A stretch of DNA of 64,000 nt from Flavobacterium cutihirudinis (GTDB lineage: Bacteria; Bacteroidota; Bacteroidia; Flavobacteriales; Flavobacteriaceae). The stretch is taken from contig NZ_QRDQ01000008.1 of assembly GCF_003385895.1 (NCBI RefSeq), positions 864,354 through 928,353 on the forward strand. Direction: 5' to 3'. The stretch's first letter is position 1; the number at the start of each line of letters is the position of its first letter. The notes under the pieces are model-generated. The model saw only the letters and a list, made by a program, of their open reading frames with translations, was not told the origin of the DNA and searched no databases. This document shows, piece by piece, positions 8,930 through 17,965 of this stretch. The translations under genes and the position numbers were made by a program.

Positions 8930-11362
8930 TTATTCGTATTTTAAATATTTCAAAATGTCCATTTTTGTTACCTGATAAGCTTTTGTAACAACAATAAGCA
9001 GCGTTAACAAAATCAATGAAATTAGTGAAACAGTGAAAGGAATTACAGAAATATTAACTCTGTACGCAAAATCTTCAAGCCATTTTTGTAATAAAATATA
9101 AGCCGGAACAATTCCTATTGCAAATCCTAATAAACAAAATAAGAAATATTGTTTGGATAGCTCTCTTAGTAAAATGTCGGTTTCTGCACCCAAAGTTTTT
9201 CTAATTGCAATTTCTTTCAGTCTTCTTTCCATCGAAAATGATGCCAAAGCAAACAATCCGAACACGGCAATTATAATTACAACTAAATTCAGGATAAAGA
9301 ATAGATTTTTTTGCTTCACTTGTTCTTCATATGTTTTTGCAAATTCTTTGTTTACAAAATCATAACTAAAAGGGTAATCCGGATTTACATTTTTCTCCCA
9401 ATAGCTTTTTAATCCAGCCAGCGTTTCAGACAAATTATTTGGCGAAACTTTTACCAGAACTTTGTTAAAGTTATTCCATTTTAAGGTTTTAAGATTAATA
9501 AAAACCATTGGAGAAACCTTATCTTGTAAATTCGTCAGGTTAAAATCTTTTACAACACCTACCACTTTAAATTTTAAATTATCGCTATTTCCAATACTCC
9601 ATCCTGATGTAATCATTGTGTTTACTGGGTTTTTAAGATTCAGCGTTTTTGCAAGTGTTTCGTTGATAAGCATCCCGCTCACTGTGTCCGAAGCAAATTC
9701 AGGAGATAAATCACGTCCCTGAAGTACTTTGATTTTCATCATTTCGAGGAAACCAAAATCCATTTCGATATTCTTTGGTTGTACAAAAATTCCGTTGTGT
9801 TTAAATCCAGAACTTGAGCCAGAATTGCCTCCAAAAGTACCGGCAAATGTAGTAACATCAACAACTCCCGGTATTTTTTTGATTTCTTGTTTGGCAACCA
9901 AATAATCTTCAGTTTTCCTAAGTCTGTCTTTTGTATGGAAAGTAACCGAAAGAACCTGATCACCGCTAAAACCCAAATCCTTGTTCATCATAAAACTAAC
10001 CTGCGAATTGACAATCAGTGCGCCAATGATAAAAAATGCAGCGATTCCGAATTGAAAAATAAGCATCGAATTTCGGATCCAGATTCCGCTTTTGCTTCTG
10101 GAGAAATTACCTTTAATTACCTTTAATGTTTCAAAATTTGAGATATAAATAGCAGGGAAAATACCCGCAAGAACGATTACTAATCCAAATATAAAAATGA
10201 GCTGCAGGTAAAATTCGCCGCCATTCATAGTCAAAGTTTTTCTCAAAAAGGTATTATAATAAGGCAATGAAAGTTCTACAATAGCCAATGCAAAAACAAT
10301 TGCAAGAAGCACAATTATTGAAGTTTCAAAAATGAATTGTAAGATGATTTGTTTTTTTGTTGCGCCTACAATTTTGCGCACACCTACTTCTTTAGCACGT
10401 TTAATTGCCGATGCAGTTGCCAGATTGATATAGTTTACCAATGACAAAACTAAAATCAGAACCGATAAACCGATCATAATATAAAGCAGTTTTAAGTTTC
10501 CGGCTCCTTCAGGAAAATCCTGTCCTCCAGAACTTTTTGTGCTATGTAAACGTGATGTTTTTAATTGATCCAGTAATACCCCGATTTCACCATTTTCTTT
10601 TAGGTATTGTTCTACGGTCATACCGCTTGCTTTCGCATCTTTTACGGTTCTGTTTACAAAAGTTACATTCTGCATTTTCTTTCTAAGAACGGTAGCATCA
10701 GTGCCTTTTTTTGCTTTAACCATCAGGGCATAATTAAAATTTCCCCATTGATCTTTATCTCCATCACGCTTGATGCCGCTAAAAACATAATTTGGTTCAA
10801 CTGATGAAGGTTTAGTTACGCGATAAACCGCTTTTACGATAAAACTTTTATTGATGTAAGAAATAGATTTTCCAATTGGATCATCATTTTTGAAAAGCAA
10901 TTTTGCCTGATCTTCCGATATAGCAACGCTATTTTTTTCTTTTAAAATATCCTTTTTTGCACCTTTTATAATTTCGAAAGGGAAGAAGTCAAAAAAGTTT
11001 TCATCAGTATTGGTGATTTTTTTATCGAGTACGATTTGATTTTGATATTTAATAGCGCCTTCATCGTACCAGTTATAGAGAAAACAAATTTTTTCAATTT
11101 CAGGAATTGTAGCTTTACAGGTTTCGCCAAAAGGAATTGAGCTAGTTGCCCAAATATCGCCTGTTGTGCCAATTTTGTTCAGAACCATATAAACGTTCTC
11201 CTTTTCAGGATTCCATTGATCGTATGCTTGTTCGTTGTTCCAATACAAAATAGCGAAAATCACTCCGGAAATCCCGATGCTCAATCCTAGAACATTCAAA
11301 AACGAAAACAGTTTGTTTTGTTTTAAATGATAAATAAATATTTTAAACCAGTTAGAAATCAT
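8930..11362 (-). CDS. ABC transporter permease, MacB/FtsX type
   Basis: An 810-residue permease with two MacB-type halves. An N-terminal membrane helix (about 22-42) precedes a large periplasmic domain. A three-helix FtsX block begins near 290 (YIMIGLSVLILVLSLVNYIN), with the cytoplasmic segment SAIKRAKEVGVRKIVGATKK. A second periplasmic domain and a second FtsX block with RRLKEIAIRKTLGAE follow. These proteins use ATP hydrolysed by a partner ATPase for mechanotransmission, in peptide, drug or lipoprotein export. It is the last gene of an operon with the ATPase and a membrane-fusion protein. Substrate is unknown. Confidence 0.88.
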   Translation of the reverse strand: MISNWFKIFIYHLKQNKLFSFLNVLGLSIGISGVIFAILYWNNEQAYDQWNPEKENVYMVLNKIGTTGDIWATSSIPFGETCKATIPEIEKICFLYNWYDEGAIKYQNQIVLDKKITNTDENFFDFFPFEIIKGAKKDILKEKNSVAISEDQAKLLFKNDDPIGKSISYINKSFIVKAVYRVTKPSSVEPNYVFSGIKRDGDKDQWGNFNYALMVKAKKGTDATVLRKKMQNVTFVNRTVKDAKASGMTVEQYLKENGEIGVLLDQLKTSRLHSTKSSGGQDFPEGAGNLKLLYIMIGLSVLILVLSLVNYINLATASAIKRAKEVGVRKIVGATKKQIILQFIFETSIIVLLAIVFALAIVELSLPYYNTFLRKTLTMNGGEFYLQLIFIFGLVIVLAGIFPAIYISNFETLKVIKGNFSRSKSGIWIRNSMLIFQFGIAAFFIIGALIVNSQVSFMMNKDLGFSGDQVLSVTFHTKDRLRKTEDYLVAKQEIKKIPGVVDVTTFAGTFGGNSGSSSGFKHNGIFVQPKNIEMDFGFLEMMKIKVLQGRDLSPEFASDTVSGMLINETLAKTLNLKNPVNTMITSGWSIGNSDNLKFKVVGVVKDFNLTNLQDKVSPMVFINLKTLKWNNFNKVLVKVSPNNLSETLAGLKSYWEKNVNPDYPFSYDFVNKEFAKTYEEQVKQKNLFFILNLVVIIIAVFGLFALASFSMERRLKEIAIRKTLGAETDILLRELSKQYFLFCLLGFAIGIVPAYILLQKWLEDFAYRVNISVIPFTVSLISLILLTLLIVVTKAYQVTKMDILKYLKYE

Positions 11363-11485
11363 GGTGTTAGTTTTATAGTTACGTCAGGTTTTATTAAACC
11401 AATTTTTTAAATAATAGCCCATATTTTGCAGACGAATTCTACCAGAATTACAATTGCTGCTACGATAAATTTTATCATCTTTTTT

Positions 11486-12193
11486 TTATTTAGCGTCCAT
11501 AAAAACATCCACATTTCTCTGGTTTAATCTCTCAGAGAATATTACACCGTCTTTCATATGAATCGTTTTTTGCGAAAACGAAGCGTCATAATCAGAGTGG
11601 GTTACCATTAAAATTGTTGCGCCTTTGGCGTGCAAATCCGTTAAAAGTTCCATTACTTCATTACCGTTTTTACTGTCTAAGTTTCCAGTTGGCTCATCGG
11701 CAAGAATGATTTTTGGATCATTTACCAAAGCTCTTGCAACGGCAACTCTTTGTTGTTGTCCTCCCGAAAGCTGTTGCGGAAAATGCTTCAATCGGTGCGA
11801 AATATTTAATTTCTCCGCAATAGCTTCAATTTTTTGTTTTCTGTCCGATGCTTTAACATTGTTGTAAAGCAAAGGCAATTCGATATTGTCGTAAACTGAA
11901 AGTTCGTCGATTAAGTTGAAATTCTGAAAAATGAATCCGATATTTTCCTTACGAACCTTTGCTCTTCCTTTTTCTTTAAGACCAATCATTTCCTGACCTA
12001 ATAAAGTATAACTTCCGTCTGAAGCGCTGTCCAAAAGACCAATGATATTTAATAAAGTCGATTTTCCACAACCTGAAGGTCCCATGATAGTTAAAAAGTC
12101 ACCTTTTTTAATTTCTAGAGAAACACCGCTCAATGCTGATGTCTCTACTTCTTCTGTTCTAAAAACTTTGGTTAAATTTTGAATTGTTATCAT
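11486..12193 (-). CDS. ABC transporter ATP-binding protein, LolD/MacB type
   Basis: A 235-residue nucleotide-binding subunit. It shows Walker A GPSGCGKST (38-46), signature LSGGQQQRVAVARAL, Walker B IILADEPTGNLD and the switch histidine in MVTHSD. The sequence belongs to the MacB/LolD/FtsE group, which pairs with FtsX-fold permeases. It lies between the membrane-fusion protein and the permease, with about 120-130 bp on either side. It should dimerise and power the adjacent permease. Confidence 0.92.
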   Translation of the reverse strand: MITIQNLTKVFRTEEVETSALSGVSLEIKKGDFLTIMGPSGCGKSTLLNIIGLLDSASDGSYTLLGQEMIGLKEKGRAKVRKENIGFIFQNFNLIDELSVYDNIELPLLYNNVKASDRKQKIEAIAEKLNISHRLKHFPQQLSGGQQQRVAVARALVNDPKIILADEPTGNLDSKNGNEVMELLTDLHAKGATILMVTHSDYDASFSQKTIHMKDGVIFSERLNQRNVDVFMDAK

Positions 12194-12326
12194 TTTTGTA
12201 AAGGTGTTAAATGTTGTTGATTGTGTTTTTTGATTGATGATTGAAACTTTTATAATTGTGAATTATTAATTGTAAATTGTGAATTGACTGCTGAAAATTG
12301 AGACAGCGACTGCGACTGAAAACCGT

Positions 12327-13571
12327 CTACTGCGACTGAATAGAAAGCTCCTCAATATCCTTATAATCAGAATACGATGAAGTTACTACAGATTCGCCTT
12401 CCTGTAAGCCTTCCAGAACTTCATAATACGAAGGGTTTTCTCTTCCTAGTTTTATGTTTCTTCTTTCGGCTTTATTTCCTTTTACTACAAAAATCCATTT
12501 TCCTGCAGTTTCCTGATTGAAGCTTCCTTTTGGCAAAACCAATATTTTATTTCGTTCAGATAAAATCAGTTTTACTCCAAAACTAAGTCCGTCTTGTAAC
12601 GCAATATTTTCTTTTGAAGTAAAAGCCAATTCTACAGTAAAATGTCCGCTTTTTACTTCCGGAATTACTTTGGTAACAATAACTTCAACCGCTTTTCCTT
12701 TAAATTCTACCTGACCTTTTAAACCTTCGCGAAGTTTTTCCAAATAAAATTCATCTACATCGGCAGCGAGTTTATAGCCACGTTTTGAATCAATTTTCCC
12801 TATGCTTTGACCTGCCTGAAAATTTTGTCCTAAGACAGCTTCAAAGGAAGTCAATCGACCAGTTTCTGGAGCGGTAATCAAGAAATTCTTCTTGTTATTT
12901 CTCAAAATATCCAAACTTTTTTCCATCGTCTGAATCGAGCGGTTAATTTGAGAAATCTGTAATTGGTTCGATTGTTTTTCTTTCTGAATACTCTGCTGGA
13001 TCGTTCTTTTTCGTTCTTCCTGAAAACGAAGGTTTTCTTTAAAAGTATTCCAGTCGTTTTTCGAAATGACATCTTTATCATATAATTTCGAATTCATATC
13101 GTACAATCTTTTGGCGTCATTATAATCATGCTCGATTAAAACCAAATCTTTGTTCAAGTTCAATTCCTGATTTCTGATGTTTAGTTTTCCGGTATTCAAA
13201 TTGTTGATTTGCTCGATAATTGCAGTTTCCTGAGTCAGATAATTCAACTCAGTATTCGGATTGTACAATCGTGCAAGCGATTGTCCTTTGGTAACCATTG
13301 CGCCGTTTTCGACAAAAATCTCTTTTACAGATCCTCCTTCAGTAACATTTACAAGCATTACGTTAAGCGGTTCAACTTTGGCCTGAAAAACAACAAAATC
13401 TTCAAAAAAAGCTTTTTCTACTTTTTGGATCGAAAGTTCCTCGGCTTTTACATTTAAACTTCTTTTAGTGTTAAACGAAAAAAAGACGATTACGGCTAAA
13501 GCTAAAAAAACTCCAATTGCTATTGTGAGATATCTAAATTTTCTATTTTTACGAGGAATTACCTTATCCAT
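12327..13571 (-). CDS. Periplasmic adaptor (membrane-fusion) protein, HlyD/MacA type
   Basis: A 414-residue membrane-fusion protein. One N-terminal membrane helix (about 13-31) is followed by a biotinyl-lipoyl half (VNVTEGGSVKEIFVENGAMV), a long coiled-coil hairpin (about 115-225), the second lipoyl half (ITAPETGRLTSFEAVLGQ), then beta-barrel and membrane-proximal domains. It would bridge the ABC permease to an outer-membrane TolC-type channel; none is encoded in this operon. It is the first gene of the operon and has a sigma-54-like promoter upstream. The last codons coincide with a short dispersed sequence, ACTGCGACTGAA. Confidence 0.9.
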   Translation of the reverse strand: MDKVIPRKNRKFRYLTIAIGVFLALAVIVFFSFNTKRSLNVKAEELSIQKVEKAFFEDFVVFQAKVEPLNVMLVNVTEGGSVKEIFVENGAMVTKGQSLARLYNPNTELNYLTQETAIIEQINNLNTGKLNIRNQELNLNKDLVLIEHDYNDAKRLYDMNSKLYDKDVISKNDWNTFKENLRFQEERKRTIQQSIQKEKQSNQLQISQINRSIQTMEKSLDILRNNKKNFLITAPETGRLTSFEAVLGQNFQAGQSIGKIDSKRGYKLAADVDEFYLEKLREGLKGQVEFKGKAVEVIVTKVIPEVKSGHFTVELAFTSKENIALQDGLSFGVKLILSERNKILVLPKGSFNQETAGKWIFVVKGNKAERRNIKLGRENPSYYEVLEGLQEGESVVTSSYSDYKDIEELSIQSQ

Positions 13572-13599
13572 TTTTTAAATAATTTACTGATTACCAATA

Positions 13600-13615
13600 G
13601 GTAAATACTGTGCCA
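13600..13615 (-). promoter_or_regulatory. Candidate sigma-54 (-24/-12) promoter of the ABC efflux operon
   Basis: The minus strand reads TGGCACAGTATTTACC. Compared with the RpoN consensus TGGCACG-N4-TTGCA it keeps the whole -24 block and most of the -12 block, with correct spacing. The expected transcript start would be about 17 bp before the HlyD-type start codon. The adjacent divergent gene encodes a sigma-54 activator. Confidence 0.65.
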
Positions 13616-13680
13616 CAAAATTTATAATTTGTAAAGCATTGATTTTAAAGAAGCTTCTAAAAACGACCTAAAAAGAGAGT

Positions 13681-13716
13681 GTTCGATAATGAACAGTTGA
13701 CCGTTCAAAATCGGAC
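13681..13716. promoter_or_regulatory. Two tandem palindromes, candidate activator (UAS) sites
   Basis: GTTC-N6-GAAC (13681-13694) and GTTC-N6-GGAC (13703-13716) have centres 22 bp apart, about two helical turns. They lie about 100 bp upstream of the predicted sigma-54 start of the efflux operon and just before the regulator gene at 13730. This is the geometry expected for an NtrC-type enhancer. Confidence 0.6.
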
Positions 13717-13729
13717 AAAAAAATAACGC

Positions 13730-15085
13730 ATGAGAAAAAAACAAGCCCAAATATTAATTGTTGACGATCAGGAAGAAATCCTTTTTTCGGCAAAAATGAT
13801 TCTCAAAAAACATTTTGAAACGATTTTTACTGAAAATAGTCCTAAAAAAATCATTTCTGCTTTAAGCGAAAATGACATAAATGTGGTTTTGTTGGACATG
13901 AATTACCGAATTGGGTTTGAAGACGGACGCGAAGGAATTCATTGGCTGAAAGAAATTAAAACACTTTCTCCAAATACAATTGTGATTTTAATGACTGCTT
14001 TCGGGAAAATTGACACCGCTGTTGAAGGAATAAAAATTGGTGCTTTTGATTATGTTTTGAAACCTTGGAACAACGAAAAATTAATCGAAGTAATTGATAA
14101 GGCTGTCGCCGAAAGCCGAAAAAACAATAAAAAACCGGTTGTTGAAAAAATCGAAAAAAGATATTTTACAGGAACTTCCCAAAAAATAAAGCAAGCGTAT
14201 TCAATTGCCGAAAAAGTGGCGAGAACTGATGCGAATGTTTTGATTTTAGGCGAAAATGGAACCGGAAAATATGTTTTTGCAGAGTTTATTCATCAGAATT
14301 CAGAACGAAAAAATGAACCTTTTGTGCATGTTGATTTGGGTTCTTTGAGCGATAATTTATTCGAAAGTGAACTTTTTGGATACGCAAAAGGCGCTTTTAC
14401 TGATGCAAAAACCGATACACCGGGAAGATTTGAATTGGCGCAAAACGGCACTATTTTTCTGGATGAAATTGGTAATATTCCGCTTCATTTGCAATCCAAA
14501 TTATTGCATGTTTTGCAGACAAAAACAGTTACGCGTTTGGGCGAAAGCAAAGCAAGACCTTTAAATGTCCGAATCATTTCGGCAACTAACAATGATATTA
14601 AGGCTGAGGTAAAAAACAAGATTTTCAGAGAAGACTTGCTGTACCGAATCAATACGATGGAAATCAATTTGCCGCCTTTGCGCGAACGAAAAGATGATAT
14701 TATTCCGATGGCGAATTTTGTTCTGAATCAGATTGCTGAAAAATACAATCATGGTCCCGAAACTTCGGGATGGCGTTTTGATGAAAATGTTGCGCCATAT
14801 TTAGAACGATATCCGTGGAAAGGAAATGTCAGAGAACTGGAAAATAAAATCGAACGCGCGCTAATTTTAGCCGATAATAATACCATTTCTGTTCACGATC
14901 TTGATATTTTAGATTTTGAAGAAATTCAGGAAAATGACGAAAACCCTTTGTCTGAATTGGAAAAAACAGCAATCGAAAAAGCACTTTTCAAACATCACGG
15001 AAACATCTCAAAAACCGCCGAAGAATTAGGTTTGTCAAGAGCCGCGCTGTATAGAAGAATTGAGAAGTACGATTTGAAGAATTAA
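13730..15085 (+). CDS. Sigma-54-dependent response regulator, NtrC family
   Basis: A 451-residue activator with three domains. The receiver (1-120) has the acidic pair Asp12/Asp13, phospho-acceptor Asp56 and Lys111. The AAA+ domain (about 148-385) has Walker A GENGTGK at 174-180. A Fis-type helix-turn-helix lies at the C-terminus (NISKTAEELGLSRAALYRRI). The sigma-54 contact loop, normally GAFTGA, reads GAFTDA (221-226). It is divergent from the efflux operon with a candidate -24/-12 promoter and paired palindromes between them, and is followed by a histidine kinase. It probably activates the efflux operon. A near-palindrome, TCCCGAAACTTCGGGA, lies within the coding sequence near 14757. Confidence 0.93.
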   Translation: MRKKQAQILIVDDQEEILFSAKMILKKHFETIFTENSPKKIISALSENDINVVLLDMNYRIGFEDGREGIHWLKEIKTLSPNTIVILMTAFGKIDTAVEGIKIGAFDYVLKPWNNEKLIEVIDKAVAESRKNNKKPVVEKIEKRYFTGTSQKIKQAYSIAEKVARTDANVLILGENGTGKYVFAEFIHQNSERKNEPFVHVDLGSLSDNLFESELFGYAKGAFTDAKTDTPGRFELAQNGTIFLDEIGNIPLHLQSKLLHVLQTKTVTRLGESKARPLNVRIISATNNDIKAEVKNKIFREDLLYRINTMEINLPPLRERKDDIIPMANFVLNQIAEKYNHGPETSGWRFDENVAPYLERYPWKGNVRELENKIERALILADNNTISVHDLDILDFEEIQENDENPLSELEKTAIEKALFKHHGNISKTAEELGLSRAALYRRIEKYDLKN

Positions 15086-15123
15086 GGGAAAAGAAGCAAG
15101 AGCCAAGAATCAAGATTTTTTTT

Positions 15124-15235
15124 GCCACAGATTAAAAGGATTAAAAAGATTTTTACTTTGTTTAAATTTTAGTTTCACGCAGATTTTGCAGATTCAGCAG
15201 ATAAAAAAATCCCTTTAATCCTTTTAATCTGTGGC
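15124..15235. repeat. Inverted pair of family A repeats (GCCACAGATTAAAAGG)
   Basis: Left copy 15124-15154 and right copy 15203-15235 are near-perfect inverted copies of a repeat also present elsewhere in the window. It fills the 190-bp gap between the regulator and kinase genes. The loop contains CGCAGATTTTGCAGAT near 15179, which serves as the empty site for an insertion seen at 36624. Confidence 0.7.
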
Positions 15236-15275
15236 CAGAAAAAAGAAAAGCCGTGGCAAATAAAAAATATAATAA

Positions 15276-16601
15276 ATGAAAAACTGGAAATTTTATAACG
15301 CTTTGTTTGTGAGAGTTTTGTTTGTAATGATGCTCTTTTTCTTCTGCGTTTTTCTTATTTATAAAATGTTTTATTACAACGCACTTTTGGTTGGCATTTT
15401 TGTTCTTATAATGTTGGCCGAAATGTATTTTTATGTAAAAAATCAATTGCAATTTTACGACAGAACTTTGCTTTCGATTTTGCAGAATGACTTCACAACA
15501 AATTTCCCTGAAGAAAATAGAAAAGACAATTTTGAGAGTTTGTATCTTTTGTATGAAACGCTGAAAGTGCAGCAACAAGAGCAAATTTCGAAAGAATTGA
15601 TTTATCGCTCGCTTTTAAATAATATCGACAGCGCCGCTTTGATTTTGGAAAAAGAAAACGACGATTGGAACATTTTTTTAATGAATGATTGTTTTTCGGA
15701 TTTATTTAAAGTGCCAAAAGTAAGTCATTGGAAATACCTTAAAAATTATCTTCCGTCGCTATGTTTTGAAATTGAAAAAACAGATTTCAGCGAGTTAAAA
15801 TCGGCTATTTCGATAAAAATTGAAGAGCAAGATTTACAGACTTTTATGCTTCAGACTTCGAGAACGCAAAGTTATAATAGAGAATATTTTATTGTATTAT
15901 TGGATAGTATTCAGCGTGTTATAGAGAAAAAAGAGAAAGAAGCCTGGATTAATCTAATGAAAATTATTTCGCATGAATTGATGAATTCATTGACGCCAAT
16001 TCGTGCGCTTTCGCAGAATTTACTTCACATTGTCGATCAGGAAAAATTAGAAGAAGACGATTTTGATGATATCAAAAGCAGTATATCGACCATTATTAAC
16101 CGAAGCGACCATTTGCAGGTTTTTGTTGAAAATTATCGAAAATTGGCCATGTTGCCAACGCCAACGAAACAAATGACGTCGATAAATGCACTTTTCGACG
16201 ATTGTTTACGAATTATGAGTCCGATTTTAAAATCTGAAAATATTGAATTAATTAATGAAATTCATAGTTCACGTTCTATTTTAATTGATAAAAACCAAAT
16301 GGAGCAGGTGATTATTAATTTGATTACAAACAGTATTCATGCGTTGAAAGAAAAGTCAGAAAAGAAAATGTACGTATCAAGTTATACAGAAAATAATCGC
16401 TTTTTTATCTCGATTTCCGATAACGGAAAAGGAATTGATGCAGCTATTCAGGACAAAGTTTTTCTTCCGTTTTTCACCACCAGAAAAGACGGCGCCGGAA
16501 TTGGTTTAACGCTTTCAAAAAATATTATTGAAGCGCACGGTGGCTATTTAAGCTATCAAACCGATGAAGATAAAACGAGTTTTGTGATTTGCTTGATTTA
16601 A
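15276..16601 (+). CDS. Sensor histidine kinase, NtrY-like
   Basis: A 441-residue kinase. Two membrane segments (about 8-30 and 34-53) with almost no periplasmic loop are followed by a PAS-like segment (about 110-215). The H-box has His233 in ISHELMNSLTPIRAL. The catalytic domain shows N-box NLITNSIHAL, G1 SDNGKGI and G2 GAGIGLTLS. With no extracytoplasmic domain, it probably senses a membrane or cytoplasmic signal, perhaps envelope stress. It follows the sigma-54 regulator and is its likely partner. Confidence 0.92.
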   Translation: MKNWKFYNALFVRVLFVMMLFFFCVFLIYKMFYYNALLVGIFVLIMLAEMYFYVKNQLQFYDRTLLSILQNDFTTNFPEENRKDNFESLYLLYETLKVQQQEQISKELIYRSLLNNIDSAALILEKENDDWNIFLMNDCFSDLFKVPKVSHWKYLKNYLPSLCFEIEKTDFSELKSAISIKIEEQDLQTFMLQTSRTQSYNREYFIVLLDSIQRVIEKKEKEAWINLMKIISHELMNSLTPIRALSQNLLHIVDQEKLEEDDFDDIKSSISTIINRSDHLQVFVENYRKLAMLPTPTKQMTSINALFDDCLRIMSPILKSENIELINEIHSSRSILIDKNQMEQVIINLITNSIHALKEKSEKKMYVSSYTENNRFFISISDNGKGIDAAIQDKVFLPFFTTRKDGAGIGLTLSKNIIEAHGGYLSYQTDEDKTSFVICLI

Positions 16602-16612
16602 GTAGGTTTGCC

Positions 16613-16760
16613 ACAAAGGCGCTAAGACGCAAAGATTTTATCGTAGAGGCGCACTGCAGTGCGTCTCCGCAAAGAGAATAAATACAAATCTTTTCATTTT
16701 ACGACAATGTCATCCTGAGTAGAGCCGAAGGTCTGTTGACTAAAAAAGGTTTCAATTTTG
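16613..16760. repeat. Cluster of dispersed intergenic repeat fragments
   Basis: Contains GCCACAAAGGCGCTAAGACG, a short palindromic insert (GCGCACTGCAGTGCGTC near 16648) and a half copy of the GTCATCCTGAG repeat near 16709. Similar fragments recur at 21147, 45200 and 41000. No gene is visible. Confidence 0.5.
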
Positions 16761-16786
16761 CTGAGCCTGACAGATAAGATTCATCT

Positions 16787-17113
16787 CTAGCCCTGAACTT
16801 CAGGCTGCCAAAAGTGTTTTTCGAAATCTACAATTTGATTATCGACTACTTTAATTCCTTCACTTTCTAAAAGCTGTTGCATTAGATTGGTTCCGTCAAA
16901 ATGAAATTTCCCTGTCAAAAGTCCTTTTTGATTTACAACTCTGTGCGCCGGAATATCATCCATATTATGAGAAGCATTCATTGCCCAACCGACCATTCGG
17001 GCAGAACGCGCGGCTCCTAAAGCTTTCGCAATAGCGCCATAAGAAGTGACTTTTCCGTATGGAATTTGTCTGGCCACTGCATAAACTCTTTCGAAAAAAT
17101 TTTCTTCAGCCAT
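16787..17113 (-). CDS. Alkyltransferase-like (ATL) protein of the MGMT family
   Basis: A 108-residue single-domain relative of O6-alkylguanine-DNA alkyltransferase. The DNA-binding helix and arginine-finger region (SARMVGWAM, Arg39) are kept. The active-site PCHR, however, is PAHR (55-58), so the alkyl-accepting cysteine is replaced by alanine. Such ATL proteins bind and flip O6-alkylguanine without transferring the alkyl group and pass the lesion to nucleotide-excision repair. The frame extends 13 codons upstream into a repeat, so ATG 17113 (MAEENF) is used. Confidence 0.88.
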   Translation of the reverse strand: MAEENFFERVYAVARQIPYGKVTSYGAIAKALGAARSARMVGWAMNASHNMDDIPAHRVVNQKGLLTGKFHFDGTNLMQQLLESEGIKVVDNQIVDFEKHFWQPEVQG

Positions 17114-17129
17114 AGTGTTGTTTTCTTTG

Positions 17130-17277
17130 CCACAAATTACACTAATTTTCACAAATTATTTAATTGTATTAAAGCTATGCGATTTTTTTGTTATTGGGTA
17201 TGCGAATCTAAAAACAAGTAATTCGTGGAAATTAGTGTAATTGCTACGTCTGTTCGTTATGGCTCGAGTCGTGGCAA
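17130..17277. repeat. Inverted family A repeat with nested 27-nt insert
   Basis: GCCACAAATTACACTAATTT at 17130 is the inverse of AAATTAGTGTAATT...CGTGGC at 17229-17275. The right arm is split after GTGTAATT by a 27-nt segment (17243-17269) related to those at 5984 and 36624. The unsplit form GTGTAATTCGTGGC occurs at 60490. Confidence 0.65.
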
Positions 17278-17285
17278 ACTAATCT

Positions 17286-17924
17286 TTACCCGAAATAATA
17301 ATTCAGAATATTAAAAAGCGTTGCAAGAGCGACTAAACCAGTAATACTCCCGATAATCGTATTCATATTACGCATTAGGTAATCTGTTTTCTTTTCGATT
17401 CTTCCAAAGAAAACGATGTAACTGTACAAAGCGGCAAACGAACCTAAGACCGAACCAAGAACAAAAGTGAAAATAATATTGTTCTCAAATACAAAAAGTT
17501 GATAAGAAGCTAGCGTAACACTTACAACAACATAATAGGGAATAGGGAAGAAGTTCAAACCAGAAAGAAGCATTCCGAGAAAGAAACGACTTTTTCTACT
17601 GCTTTTTTTGATTTTAGATTTCTTTTTGGTTTGCGGTTTTTTGGCAATAAACAAAAAGTAAATTGTCAAAATAGAGAAAATTACAAAACCAACTTCACGC
17701 AATAAAGTCACAATATCCGGGCGATTGTCAATCACACGGGCAAATAAAACCGCTACCGAAACCTGAAAGAAAATAACCAGAAGAGCACCAATAACAAACC
17801 AGAGTGCATTTTTTTTCCCCTCTTTCATGTTTATTTTTGCAGCCGTCATATTGAGTAAACCTGGCGGAATAATCCCAATTGCAGCTGCAATAAAGCCCGA
17901 AAGTAATGGAGTAAATATTGCCAT
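17286..17924 (-). CDS. LysE-family amino-acid exporter
   Basis: A 212-residue membrane protein with six likely helices and the LysE/RhtB pattern: a Gly/Pro-rich first helix (FIAAAIGIIPPGLLNMTAAK), a charged loop after helix three (KKPQTKKKSKIKKSSRKS) and later hydrophobic helices. The family exports amino acids or their analogues by proton exchange. The unusually basic central loop would lie in the cytoplasm. Substrate cannot be deduced. It lies 41 bp downstream of trmB on the same strand and may be cotranscribed. Confidence 0.8.
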   Translation of the reverse strand: MAIFTPLLSGFIAAAIGIIPPGLLNMTAAKINMKEGKKNALWFVIGALLVIFFQVSVAVLFARVIDNRPDIVTLLREVGFVIFSILTIYFLFIAKKPQTKKKSKIKKSSRKSRFFLGMLLSGLNFFPIPYYVVVSVTLASYQLFVFENNIIFTFVLGSVLGSFAALYSYIVFFGRIEKKTDYLMRNMNTIIGSITGLVALATLFNILNYYFG

Positions 17925-17965
17925 TCAGTTGCTAGATCAGTTAGTGTACTTGTTTTAAAATTAAA

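Noticed and set aside
15124..15235. CRISPR array
   Set aside because: The repeats are two inverted copies, not regularly spaced direct repeats, and no cas genes are seen.
15162..15584. Open frame of 140 codons on the minus strand
   Set aside because: It overlaps the repeat and the start of the histidine kinase, whose frame has clear domain motifs.
16787..17152. Active O6-methylguanine methyltransferase
   Set aside because: The acceptor cysteine is alanine (PAHR).
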